64,000 nt of DNA. It comes from Diplonema papillatum (lineage: Eukaryota; Euglenozoa; Diplonemea; Diplonemida; Diplonemidae). Below, in pieces: positions 11,036 to 21,947 of the stretch. Numbering within the stretch: the stretch's first letter is position 1; every line of letters begins with the position of its first letter. The notes below the pieces were generated by a model. It saw only the letters and a list, made by a program, of their open reading frames with translations, did no database searches and was not told the DNA's origin. The stretch lies in the NCBI GenBank assembly GCA_030068145.1, contig JAPJBO010000724.1, positions 1 to 64,000 of the forward strand, read 5' to 3'. Made by a program: the position numbers and the translations under genes.

Positions 11036-11352
11036 TGCATAACAAAGCTAAAACACGACCGCCTGACACCCGCGAAATATTCGCCGAACAGAAAGAAACA
11101 GACCAGAATTTCTAGTAGGAAAGAGAACCAAAAAGACCCATTCACACAGGATATCCTTGTTACCGAAAGGTATCCAAAGTCTAAGACTCCAAGGTTCCAG
11201 GCGAAACTTGCGTTCTGAAAAAGAAGTCTTTCCGAAAAACACAGCAGACCAGCATGGTTGATTGTTGGTAACAAGTGATCCGAGCAAGTTGATAGGCGCC
11301 CTATAAAAGTGACCGTTGGCGCTCGTACTGCACGTAGGTACGTACGTTGTCC

Positions 11353-11890
11353 TCCTACTATGCATACGTACTGTGTATACCCATGGTACACGCTACGTGT
11401 GTGTATGCATACACACCGTTAGCAGTACACGGTATGCAGTACGTAGTACTCCTACTATGCATACGTACTGTGTATACCCATGGTACACGCTACGTGTGTG
11501 TATGCATACACACCGTTAGCAGTACACGGTATGCAGTACGTAGTACTCCTACTATGCATACGTACTGTGTATACCCATGGTACACGCTACGTGTGTGTAT
11601 GCATACACACCGTTAGCAGTACACGGTATGCAGTACGTAGTACTCCTACTATGCATACGTACTGTGTATACCCATGGTACACGCTACGTGTGTGTATGCA
11701 TACACACCGTTAGCAGTACACGGTATGCAGTACGTAGTACTCCTACTATGCATACGTACTCTGTACACACGCTACGTGTGTATGCATACACTACACCGTT
11801 AGCAGTACACGGTCCAGTACGTAGTACTCCTACTACGCAGACGTACTGTGTATACACGCTACGTGTGTGAATGAATACACATACGTAGTA
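11353..11890. repeat. 97-bp satellite, about 5.5 copies
   Basis: The unit begins tcctactatgcatacgtac and repeats at 11353, 11450, 11547, 11644 and 11741, the last copies being shortened. It is full of small palindromes (tatgcata, gtgtatgcatacac, tacgta). The first four units are nearly identical, so expansion is recent. A 97-base unit changes frame each time, which explains the repetitive overlapping frames. Confidence 0.92.
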
Positions 11891-12680
11891 TAGCACATGT
11901 ATTTCTCACCCTATTTCTGGGTGTGCACACCCTATTTCTCACCCTATTTCCGGGTGCCGGACTGTAGCAGGCTGTAGCAGGCTGGTGCGCAAAATAAGAA
12001 CGAAGACTGTTGAATGAATGGAAAGTTGCAAGACCAGGAAAGGCCTCCGGGGGCCACATTCTTGCGTAGCCAACGAACATGGCCCTGGCCAGCAAAGAGA
12101 GTTTTTTCAGTCATAACAATCTTGCGCCGGTTGCCCTTCAATGTATTGTAGTGTCCGGAAGTGTTTTGACAATTGTCCTCACCATAATCAGGTTTTTGCG
12201 AAGGATGGTAAACATAGTAGCCTGCCTTGCGCCACGTGAAGAAGGAGGTCGTGCAAGAACTCGACGGTGAACCGCAGCACGCAAAGCTTGAGTCAGAGTT
12301 CGAACAATGCCACGCTCGACGCATGCAAATCCATGTGGTTCATGTACTCAAAAAGAGCCTAAGACCTACCGTATGTATGTGGATAATGGCCGAAACCACC
12401 GACGATCTCAGCAAACGTACGCACCTCTCTTACCTCGTGTCACAACCAAGAAGTATTCTCTTGTTCCACTGAGAACGCCGCCGCGTGAGTATAATTGTAA
12501 ATTTGTTGCATTTGTGTCTGGGCCTTTGAAGCGTGGATGATGCCTCTCGCGCTGCTCCCCTTGAGGTTCCTGGCTCATGCCAAAGCGCCGCCGCCCGGGT
12601 TAAGGGGTTGCGGCATCAGGCGTGGGCCAGGGCCAGGGAGGCTGTTCGGAGGGGTCATCACCCACCGTTCGCGGGCTTCG
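11891..12680. other. Spacer; weak minus-strand frame at 12010-12324
   Basis: A minus-strand frame reads YYVYHPSQKPDYGED... and KTLFAGQGHVRWLRKN, which is protein-like but unrecognised. Short direct repeats of ccctatttc lie at 11908-11955. No gene is called. Confidence 0.3.
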
Positions 12681-13679
12681 TTACTTCACTGCCCCCGGCT
12701 CTCCCCGGCCTTCGTCATCCCGCGGGAGGGTTCTACGGCCATCCCCCCCCGCGTGGGGAATGGACTGGTGCTGTGCCGCGGGTCCTTCCGTGCGTTCTCG
12801 CGACGTCGCCGCTGTTGATGTCGCTGCCGCTGTTGCTGCCGCTGCAGCCGCTGTCGGGCGGTTGGTTGACGATCCCGGTCTGCACCCCGCCCGTTGCGCG
12901 TCGGCTTTCTTCTTCTCGGCGTTCGCTAGGACGTCCCAAAGGTGGCGGCTGCCGCCGCCGCGTGCGCGGCGGTGCGTCGCCCGGTCGTGTCTTGCCCGTG
13001 CCTTCCACTTCTCGCCGCTGTGTTGCCACCCCCGTGGGTAGTGGGCCTGGGGTCGGAAGCTGCCGGTCAGGACACCCGCCTTCTCCCAGTGGCCGCCCTG
13101 GTCGCCCCGTCCTTTGTTCGCCATCTTTTTGGGCACGTGCCGTACGGCGGCGACTTCGAACGCCCGCATCACCGCTTCGAAGGCCTCCCGGTTGTTGATC
13201 TGCGGCCGTTTGTTGAGGCCCTGGAGGATGGGTCCCCCGAGGCTGGTGAGGTGGTTGACGCGCATCTCGAGGGCCGGGTGGACGGCTTTCACGCGCGCAA
13301 TCTTGCCCAACCTGCTCAGCGCGGTCCTCATCGCCCACCCTTTCGCGGTCGCCGAGTCGCTGTAGGCCTGTGCCGCCTGTCGCTGTGCGGTGTCCATGGC
13401 GCGGTTGGACAGTTCGTCCGCATCCTTGTTGAGCTCGCGAGGAATGTGCACCGGTTCGATCGTCGTCCGTCGGTCGTGCAGCTTCGCCAACAGGTTCTGC
13501 GCCTGGTCGTAGTATCGCCGGAGTGTTTCGTTGCACCTCTTCGTGCCCTCTATCTGCCCAATGACCAGTTCGCTGTCGCCCTTGACGACGATGGTGCGGG
13601 GTGTCGGCGGCACGGGGTCACGAAGCAACCTCGCCAACACGCTGACGAACCCGACGTATTCCGCCCTATAGAATAGGCC
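12681..13679 (-). CDS. RNase H-fold protein, last exon (332 residues)
   Basis: This exon encodes the C-terminal two thirds of a type 1 RNase H-like domain (RVT_3 kind), which would cut RNA in RNA/DNA hybrids. Residues 1-95 show FYRAEYVGFVSVLARLL (catalytic Glu), VVKGDSELVIGQ (catalytic Asp) and HIPRELNKDADELSNRAMD (last Asp and helix). The first Asp (DG box) is absent and should lie in an upstream exon. The upstream edge supports this: on the minus strand a run of about 19 T is followed by ggtgaag and aaaccag, a good acceptor, and the exon is in frame from 13679. The remainder is basic with an Ala/Thr-rich tract (TAAAAAATAAATSTAATS) and no known domain. It could be a host gene or the end of an old retroelement; the divergent tail favours neither. 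I could not place the first exon. Confidence 0.6.
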   Translation of the reverse strand, partial: GLFYRAEYVGFVSVLARLLRDPVPPTPRTIVVKGDSELVIGQIEGTKRCNETLRRYYDQAQNLLAKLHDRRTTIEPVHIPRELNKDADELSNRAMDTAQRQAAQAYSDSATAKGWAMRTALSRLGKIARVKAVHPALEMRVNHLTSLGGPILQGLNKRPQINNREAFEAVMRAFEVAAVRHVPKKMANKGRGDQGGHWEKAGVLTGSFRPQAHYPRGWQHSGEKWKARARHDRATHRRARGGGSRHLWDVLANAEKKKADAQRAGCRPGSSTNRPTAAAAAATAAATSTAATSRERTEGPAAQHQSIPHAGGDGRRTLPRDDEGRGEPGAVK

Positions 13680-13709
13680 CTGGTTTCTTCACCAAAAAAA
13701 AAAAAAAAA

Positions 13710-16700
13710 AAGACGTTAACCCAAACAACTTCCGAGAGAGAAGTCTAGTAGTAGAGAAATCTTGCCTAAAGGAATCAACTGCCTTCGGGTAGGCTAGTCT
13801 GACACTAGTTGTCGTCGGGAAAAAAAAAAAAAGCCCAAAAGCAGGTTTTTGAATTCCTCACCAAAAGTGAGGTTAGCGGGAGCACTGCGCTTAACGTGGA
13901 AAAAAAAAAAATTGTTCCGGGCATGCTACGGACTTTTTAACACTATTTTCCCGAAATTTGGGGATTAGAATAATCCCTGCGTGTCGACAGCAAAACAAAA
14001 GAAAGGTGTATGTCTACGGATAATTAAGCAAGAGCCTGGTGACAAAGCGTCAGAATGGGCCACCTGGCTGAATTTCTATCTGGGTGCTTCCAGGTTACGC
14101 GCAATCGGGGGTTTGAAACATGATGATCGATGTCAACAACCCGCACCCACGCGGTGTGGCTGGTCTTTGTAAGGGCCGCCTTGATGTTACTTTGATCAAA
14201 CTCACACTAAGCTGAAACTACTCGGGCAAACCACGGGCGACTATTGTAAAAGAAGGCACATCTCCGATTTCTTTTGTTTAGTACGCGTGCCAATGTGTGG
14301 TGTGAGGAAACTGCACCCGTCCAAGTCTAGATTTGACTTGTTTTTGTTGTGTTCTCTATCTTTTTTGTTCTCTCTAATTGCGTTTATTTGTTCCTTCGAG
14401 TGCTATGAGGCCCTCACTGGGACGAGACAGGAGGCCAAGCAGTCCTGAGACGGTGTGCATCCCCCGGCTTCAGGAGCCAAAAGATCGATCTTGAGCTGCT
14501 TAGGCTGTCCCAATCCCGGTTCAGCCGACTTCCGCGGCCTTCTTAAAAGGTCAAAGCAGCTACGTCGAGTATTTCTTATAGAAATAAGCTTGCTTGTCTG
14601 TATCAAAAAAGTGTCGGATGGCAGCGCGCTGTGCTAAATCACTCAAAACAGGGGTTACACACGTACGCACAAACAAAGTATGTAGCAGCTGAAAGAAAGA
14701 ATTAGTCAGCTGCCCGGATGGCCAGCTCAGTCTCATACTGCCCAGGGTCTGCCGACCATCGTCATCGTGTGAGAGAGTCCACAGCTCCTTAAATGCTCCA
14801 AATACCACCACATCCACTCCTCCCGTGTCGGTCTTTCGATCAGCTTCGTCACCCTTGCACCCGCTCGAACCCTACTCAATCCTGAAACCTTGGAATCCCT
14901 CCACATCAACACCACCGTATCGATCGCACCATCACCCGACTAGGAATCCTGATTCCTCCCCAACGACGAAGATTCTCTCCACCTGAACTTGGTGCTAGCA
15001 TCAAACATACATGAGAGGCAAGTAGCGCCTGAACACGAAATTAAGATTTTCCCCCCGCCATATCAACGACCCCCCACATCAACGACCCTACGGCCCGTGA
15101 CGGATTCTAATGTGCTCTTGTAGCACGGGTGGTCCTACGAACAGCCGCCTGGCAAACCAGACTCACACCGCAGTTGAGTGTTGAGCACTTTTCCATTCCA
15201 AGCACGTTCTTGCAAGCTCTCCCGCATCAACCGCTCTACGGCCTGTGTCCCCCCGAGCACACACCCCATTGAATCCCACTAACGCTACCCACCCTGACCA
15301 GTAAGGTAACGAGTAGTCGGAAGGCCGCAGTTGAACGTATCTGCCACTCCTTTTCGTTTTCCCCCTCCCCCAGCAACTAAGATTTTCCCCCGCCCCAGGT
15401 TTCATACCCCACTTTGGGAGCCGTACACTCCCCTTTTTACCTTTTTGCTATTTTTTGCATCCTTTTCTGGACAACATTTTCATCGAAGAAGACTTGCTGC
15501 TAACATCAACCATGAGCACGAGAGGCAGTGCTTTGCCTAAACATTAAACGAAGTTTTTCGCCCGTCTTCTATTTTACATTCTCTTCGAAAAAGGCATGTT
15601 GATGCCAGCATCAAACATGCACAAGAAGCAGTGTCCTGCCTAAACAATTAACTAAGATTTCCCCCAAGATCCCATCCCACCCGAAGCCTGTCCGGTTGAC
15701 CGGAGACTTTCCAATACACTCCCTCGTCCACGAATAACGCAAAAGGTACGGTTGAATTAACGATACTGCGTCCAAGGACTATGGACTCGAGTCACTAACG
15801 TCGCAGCATGCAAAGCAAACAGTCAAAAAGTTACCTGTGAGTGGCCAGCGTCTGGAGCGTCCAGCATACCATCGCTTACAGGTCAAAGCGAACTCGGAGG
15901 CCACCTCTTCCGCACTCAGCGTTCGAAAAGGTGGTCTCCCTGAATAGCCATTCGCAGACAATCGCCAGAGATTACTCTTTGCATCATATCCTCAACCATG
16001 GCAGAGCATCTCAGCTGGTCGGCCAACCACGCTGAGCAACCCAATGCTTCGAGCTCCATTCGATGAGAACAGTAGCACAGGGCACCCGACCTATAGGGTA
16101 TAGTATGTTATTGTGCGTATCGTATCTGCTGTAGTGGCAGTACGTGTGCTTTTGCGTGTATATCTTTGTTGCCTATTGCCGACTATTCGACTTATTTTAC
16201 CGCGTGCTCTTATTTTCTATGTGCTTTGCCATTTCCATGCCGGAAACACCGTTGGCAGCAACTGTGCGCAGATTCTCACCAAGGGATAGCAGCTGGTATA
16301 CGCGAGTGCCAAAAAAGAAGTGCCGTCAGGGAGTGTCCAACTTGCGGGAGTACCGTGGGGGCTGCGGACTGCCCGAAGAATATACAGAGACAAGAAAAGG
16401 CGAAAAAAGGGTGTGACGACGTGCCCAATCAGATCGCTTCACCTTCGCGAATCTGTTTGAGTTTATGATATGAAAAACAAGAATTGGCGCTTGCTGTCGT
16501 CGGGAAAAGAAAAGAAGACAAGAGGCACAACCAACGTCGTAGGAGTTTCCTACCACACGACATATTTTCAAATCATTGAACACAGGGAAAAGAAAAAGAA
16601 AAGTCGCTAACCCAAACAACTTCTGCCGGTAGAGTAAACCTGCCTAAAGAAATTAACTGCCTTCGGGTGGGCTAGTCTGACACTTGCTGTCGTCGGGAAA

Positions 16701-18590
16701 AAAAAAAAAGCAAACGAAAGATTCGTAGGGGTCTTCTTCCAACTCGCGCACGACGATAGCATCCCAAAAGGCCTGCTGTCGTTGTCAGAGAGTATTGCAA
16801 CAGTCTTCCGTTTTCTCATGCGTGAACTTGGCACGTTGCCAAGGCTTGCACTACGCGCACTAGGGAAGCGCGTGGGTAGTGGTCCGGCTGTGTAGCTGCC
16901 GGCTTCTGGTTCTACACTGATGAACACTCCCTGGCTTGTGCCTGCAGACCTCTCAGGCCGGATGATGCAAAGAGCACCCCCCAGCCTGCTTTTGCTCTAA
17001 TTCTTCGCGTTTCGTGCCCGAGTGCGATGCAAATCCCGACAGTCGGGAGTGCGGGAGGAGTTTTTCAACAGACGTCAGTATCCAGTTCCTCGTAGCTGCT
17101 GGACCACCACCCGCACACGATACACGGAGAAGCGCGAAGAATTGGTGGCTCAAGAGTTCCCACTGCAATTGTGCCCTGCTTGCACATCACGCTGTTGCCT
17201 TACACCTGTGCCAGCCAAATCTGTCTGATTGGATGGCCACCAACGTTACCTCAAGCATCAAGACTCAAAAAAAATTCCTTTTTGTTCTCAAGAACAGCTT
17301 CTCTCTGTGAAACAAAGGTTTGCCTTACAAATCTGCTACAGATGTTTCCTTTATTGTCGTGTTGAGGTCTTTGAGAAGGAAGGAATTCAGGCACCCTGAA
17401 TTCAGGCATCCTGAAAAAGAACAACAGCACACACACCCACAAAGTCTTTATTCCTGCCTTTCATCTCCCATGCCCCCGTGGCTACCCACTGAAGTTCACA
17501 CCTTTCTGTCCAATATTTAATCAACAAAGCAAGGTGTTCGACTTGCCAAAGCCATTGATTGGCACAGTTGCTCGCTAGAGGTGTCTCGTACGTTCGTCGC
17601 CCACTCCCACTCCGGATGCCCTTTTTCATCCGGCGTCAGTCTCTATCTGCACGAGGTGCAACGTCCACCACCGACAGCATGGACCCAACAGAATCAATCA
17701 GCTGTACCTGGCGAAACAAGGTTCAAATCCATCAGCTAGTCCACAAGGCGTGCCTCTGCCGTCCCCTCGTTCAACCCAAGGATTGTTTTATGCACTGACC
17801 TTCCACGTTTACCACCCTCCCCCCTGCATTCCGCGAAGAAGACTTGATGCTAGCATCAAACACATGAGAGGCAAGTGCGCCTGAACACGAAACTAAGATT
17901 TTCCCCCCGCCTCGAAGTCTTTCGTTCGACTGCCATTTAGTCCTGTCTTTCCACTTTTTCGCTCTGCGGCAAGCTCGGACGCAGGCCAGGTAGGAGGCGA
18001 CACGCGCTGTTGGCAGAGCAGGCAAAGGGGGCTCCGTACGAGGACGTGACGCGATAGTGTGCATTATAATCGGCTAAGCCGGTCCGCCTTTTCCTGATAG
18101 ATTGCGATGGACAGTCAAATGCGGCTCCAGGCAATACGTGCAACTCCAGGAGTACCTGGCAGACCATGCGCACCGTAGTGCACCGTCAAAATCTGAAGTT
18201 AGAATGAAGAATATCGGTGGCGATGGCCTGCATTATAATTGACTAAGCTGGTCCACTTTTTCCTGATAGATTGCGATGGACAGTCAAATGCGGCTCCAGG
18301 CAATGTATGTGCGAGTCTTTTATTACCTGATAATTTAGGCTTTTTTTTTTTTTTTTTTGAAAATATCACCAACCAGTCCCCGCCCACCGTATCAACCATG
18401 TTCTAGAATAGTTGCTTGCCCCAGACACCTGTGAGTGCAGCTAGAATGATGTGGTGGCAGATAAAACCCGGTTTTCCGAGTCAACCTGGCTGGCCTGCAT
18501 GTGTCAAGGTCCTGCAGACGTGTGCTTCCACTGCTGGAGATGTGCAGAAACTGCCAGAGGCAGCCAGAATGAGGCTGAAAATGGACCCTT
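13710..18590. other. Long spacer with dispersed repeats
   Basis: No gene is recognised. Two diverged copies of one repeat lie at 13715-13835 and 16600-16715 (taacccaaacaactt..., gggctagtctgacac, then tgtcgtcgggaaaaaaaa). Copies of the tgctagcatcaaaca/actaagattttcccccc repeat end near 15060, 15385, 15560, 15665 and 17912. A 75-base direct repeat occurs at 18061-18130 and 18226-18305 (cctgatagattgcgatgg...), with related sequence at 20370-20475. Poly-A runs are frequent. Confidence 0.5.
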
Positions 18591-18599
18591 CTACGTCTT

Positions 18600-18720
18600 G
18601 AGGGGCCTAGAACGGGCCAATATGCACGGAATGGATGCGAAAACGCAAACGGCAAGTTTCTGGAAGACCCGCAACGCTGCCGAGGAGGCCCCAAGCCCCC
18701 ACAACTGCAGTTTAGAGAAC
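18600..18720 (+). repeat. Left arm of an inverted repeat flanking the 45-bp minisatellite
   Basis: This arm (gaggggcctagaacgggcc... to ...aactgcagtttagagaacc) is the reverse complement, with some changes, of 19995-20110. Together with the single inverted minisatellite unit near 19963-19995 it makes the array part of a large imperfect palindrome. Confidence 0.75.
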
Positions 18721-19556
18721 CAAACAGCTGGGAGCAAGACTAACAAGCGACAATAGGCAAGAAACCAAACAGCTGGGAGTAAGACTAACAAGCGACAATA
18801 GGCAAGAAACCAAACAGCTGGGAGTAAGACTAACAAGCGACAATAGGCAAGAAACCAAACAGCTGGGAGTAAGACTAACAAGCGACAATAGGCAAGAAAC
18901 CAAACAGCTGGGAGTAAGACTAACAAGCGACAATAGGCAAGAAACCAAACAGCTGGGAGTAAGACTAACAAGCGACAATAGGCAAGAAACCAAACAGCTG
19001 GGAGTAAGACTAACAAGCGACAATAGGCAAGAAACCAAACAGCTGGGAGTAAGACTAACAAGCGACAATAGGCAAGAAACCAAACAGCTGGGAGTAAGAC
19101 TAACAAGCGACAATAGGCAAGAAACCAAACAGCTGGGAGTAAGACTAACAAGCGACAATAGGCAAGAAACCAAACAGCTGGGAGTAAGACTAACAAGCGA
19201 CAATAGGCAAGAAACCAAACAGCTGGGAGTAAGACTAACAAGCGACAATAGGCAAGAAACCAAACAGCTGGGAGTAAGACTAACAAGCGACAATAGGCAA
19301 GAAACCAAACAGCTGGGAGTAAGACTAACAAGCGACAATAGGCAAGAAACCAAACAGCTGGGAGTAAGACTAACAAGCGACAATAGGCAAGAAACCAAAC
19401 AGCTGGGAGTAAGACTAACAAGCGACAATAGGCAAGAAACCAAACAGCTGGGAGTAAGACTAACAAGCGACAATAGGCAAGAAACCAAACAGCTGGGAGT
19501 AAGACTAACAAGCGACAATAGGCAAGAAACCAAACAGCTGGGAGTAAGAGTAACAA
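18716..19556. repeat. 45-bp minisatellite, about 18.7 copies
   Basis: The unit is aaaccaaacagctgggagta followed by agactaacaagcgacaatag and gcaag. Copies are almost identical. Because 45 is a multiple of three and the unit lacks stops in two minus frames, it creates long repetitive frames (LLPAVWFLAYCRLLV, 15 residues each) that I regard as spurious. Confidence 0.95.
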
Positions 19557-19994
19557 GCGTTGTTGTGCGTACCTCGGTGTTGTGGCTATCCCACTGCCAT
19601 CGAGTTACCCCAAACCCAAAGTCATCTAGATCCGAATCCATCCAGCCTCCGCAAGGGTGCTGCACACTTCGTCAAAGCAGTTTCCTGTACTGCAAGAAAT
19701 GGGCCAGGTCACTTCCTGCAGCAGTTTCCCACAGTTCATTGCGGGTAAATGCCTGCCTCAGCCTCCCACTCAACAACATCTAGAACTTTCCGCAGTTCCT
19801 TCATCGGCTCATCATCAGCTTGACGGAACCGTTCTGCGAGCCAAACGGCTTTTGCTCCTGGAGCTCGTCCAACAAGGTGGCCAGCACTCTCGTTTTCTGG
19901 ATGGTGTGAGGGTGGGGAGTGGTCGGGGAGGGGCCTGGATGGCTATTGCGTGATTGCGTGAGGTTTCTTGCCTATTGTCGCTTGTTAGTTCTCT

Positions 19995-20110
19995 GGCCTG
20001 CAGTTGTGGGAGGCTTGGGGCCTCCTCGGCAGCGTTGCGGGTCCTTCAGAGACCTGCCGTTTACGTTTTAGCATCCATTCCGTGCTTATTGGCCTATTCT
20101 AGGGCCCGCT
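19995..20110 (-). repeat. Right arm of the inverted repeat flanking the minisatellite
   Basis: ggcctgcagttgtgggaggc... to ...cctattctagggccc mirrors 18600-18720. One inverted, degraded minisatellite unit (ttgcctattgtcgcttgtta) precedes it. Confidence 0.75.
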
Positions 20111-21265
20111 TGCTCCAGCTTCAGAATGGGTTAGGTGATCTGGCAGACCGTGGCAAAATAATTAGCGCTGCCTGTTGTCGGCCCCCGTCGTGACCCCTCT
20201 TGGAAGGACCCTCAAAATGTCAGAAATGGGATGCCGGGGTGTCTCCGAGGAGACCCCAGGGCCATACTGTCGTGGAAACGAACCCACAAAACAGGTTCTG
20301 GGGTGCCTTGGCCCCGTTCTGCCCCAGGTGGTCATTCTGAACAAAGCCTAAATTAAGGTAATAAAAAGACGCTCACATATGCAACTCCAGGGAGTACCTG
20401 ATAGACGATGCGCACCGCAGTGTACCGTGATAATCTGCAGTTAGAATGCAGAATATCGGTGCCGATGGCCTGCATTAGTCACGAGGTGACCACCTCTTCG
20501 TTCGTCCTGTGTAGTGCTTGAGACGCCTGCACTCAATTCGAATCATCGTCTTCGCGCAGTCGGAAGGAAAAGGACCACTTTGCGTCCTTTCCCTCAATGG
20601 CAAACCCTGCCTTTTGACTTCACGGGTGGCGCTGGACACTTCTTCTTCCGCTGGGGGGGTCTCATCCCTCGTCTTCGTTTTGCTGGCACCGGTGCCTTCC
20701 TCTGCTGGCGACGGGGTAACTGGCGGGCCGGTGCTCGCCTCCCGTCGCGTTTCGGAGTGGTGCTTTTCGCTGGGTATTCGAAGTGGGATCACCCGTCCTC
20801 ATCAGGAGCATCGAGAGGTGGTTGGAGACCCACACCTCGGGGTGGAGACTCATCCCGAGCTCGTCCCGATGCATGGGTATCTACACCCCGGATTCCCACT
20901 CCGGATTGCGGGAGTGGTTTTGCGGTCGTTAGTGCAGTCGGCCTCACTCTCTCAATGCGAGAGTGGGACCCCCTCAATGCGGGAGTGGCACTCCCCCGTT
21001 GCGGGAGTGGCACTCCCGCAATGCGGGAGTGGGACCGCGTAGTGGTGGCATGTACGTACCATACATACTACCTACAGAGTACCCAGTAGTACCTGCGGTT
21101 CTGTCGGGTGTTCTGCTCGCCTCTTCACTGTGCCGGTCTCGCCGCTTTGCTGAGGCGTCCCGGTGGCACTGGTTCCCAAAAAGGAGAATACCACCGTAAC
21201 ACTCTCACACTCGGCGGCGCAGCGTGCGATTCTGTCAAATGGCTTGTCCCCCGTTCGTCCATGTC
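20111..21265. other. Spacer, nothing certain
   Basis: A plus-strand run of gcgggagtggcactcccg-type words lies at 20950-21040. The minus frame 20475-20792 is Glu/Thr-rich and could be a retroelement remnant, but nothing proves it. Confidence 0.4.
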
Positions 21266-21266
21266 T

Positions 21267-21577
21267 CTGCAGAGAGTTAAGGCACGTGGGGGGGGGGGGG
21301 GGGGGGACCAGAGCGCTTCCGATGTGATCCGATGCAATACACCGCCCAGAGAGTTAACACACGTGGGGGTGCCACACCGTCCAGAGAGTTAAAACATGTG
21401 GGGGGGCCCAGAGCTCTTTCGGATATGATCCGATGGAATACACAGTCCAGAGAGGTAAACACGTGGGGGGGCAGAGCTCTTCGGATGTGATCCGATGGAA
21501 TACACCGTCCAGAGACTTAAAACACGTGGGGGGGACCCAGAGCTCTTCGGATGTGATCCGATGGAATACACGCCAGA
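21267..21577 (+). repeat. Tandem repeat of about 65 bp, roughly 5 units, each carrying an ATG
   Basis: Units contain cagagagttaaaacacgtgg, a G run, agagctcttcggatgtgatc and cgatggaatacac. Length differs by the G run and one truncated unit. The final unit supplies the start codon of the exon at 21561. An upstream unit lies in frame with it, so the frame is open back to 21495. Confidence 0.85.
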
Positions 21578-21947
21578 AGAAGAAGCACTGTTCGAGAAGT
21601 GGCTGCAAAGCGGGGAAGGATCGAGTCGGATCCGGCTGGTGACGCCCGATGCGCATAGCAGCTTCAAGGTGGGCACGTCGTTGGTGCTGAATCTGGGCAC
21701 GAACGGGTTGATCGACCCGGGCGAGGAGTGTGTAGGGTTCCACCTCGCGCCGCCCAGGACCGACGGCGGCGCGATTGTGTTGGACTGCGTTCTGCACCCA
21801 GAGGTGCTGCAACCGAGTGCCAGCACTCCGCTTCTGCGTCGGATCGCAGACCAAGTCTTGTCCGTCGCACGAAACGAGTACCCAGACGCCATACCCGCTG
21901 ACTACGCGTGCAGCACGTCACAAGTGCAACCTCAGCCTCTCGCGCAG
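21561..21947 (+). CDS. First exon of a gene resembling the PIH1 domain (dynein-assembly factor family)
   Basis: The 387-base exon starts with ATG at 21561 and ends exactly at a consensus donor (cgcgcag|gtacgt, 21941-21953), in phase 0. It encodes 129 residues: an acidic start (MEYTPEEEALFEKWL), then TPDAHSSFKV, LVLNLGTNGL, FHLAPPRTDGG, IVLDCVLHPEVL and a final helix LLRRIADQVLSVARNEYP. The order 'strand, LxINx, xPPR, xxVxDxVxHPxxL, helix' is what PIH1 domains (PIH1D, Kintoun) look like; those proteins assist assembly of axonemal dyneins and other complexes with HSP90. The match is by eye and moderate. The next exon was not identified; gcag|gtgagt at 22060 is a possible small-exon boundary. 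The start lies in a tandem repeat, so alternative in-frame starts exist. Confidence 0.45.

Noticed and set aside
18591-19556. 321- and 317-codon minus-strand frames with LLPAVWFLAYCRLLV or LTPSCLVSCLLSLVS repeats
   Set aside because: They are produced by the 45-bp minisatellite, a multiple of three without stops; no unique coding part surrounds them.
18716-19556. CRISPR-like regular repeats
   Set aside because: The repeats are head-to-tail without spacers, and the genome is eukaryotic. The same holds for 47066-47690 and 11353-11890.
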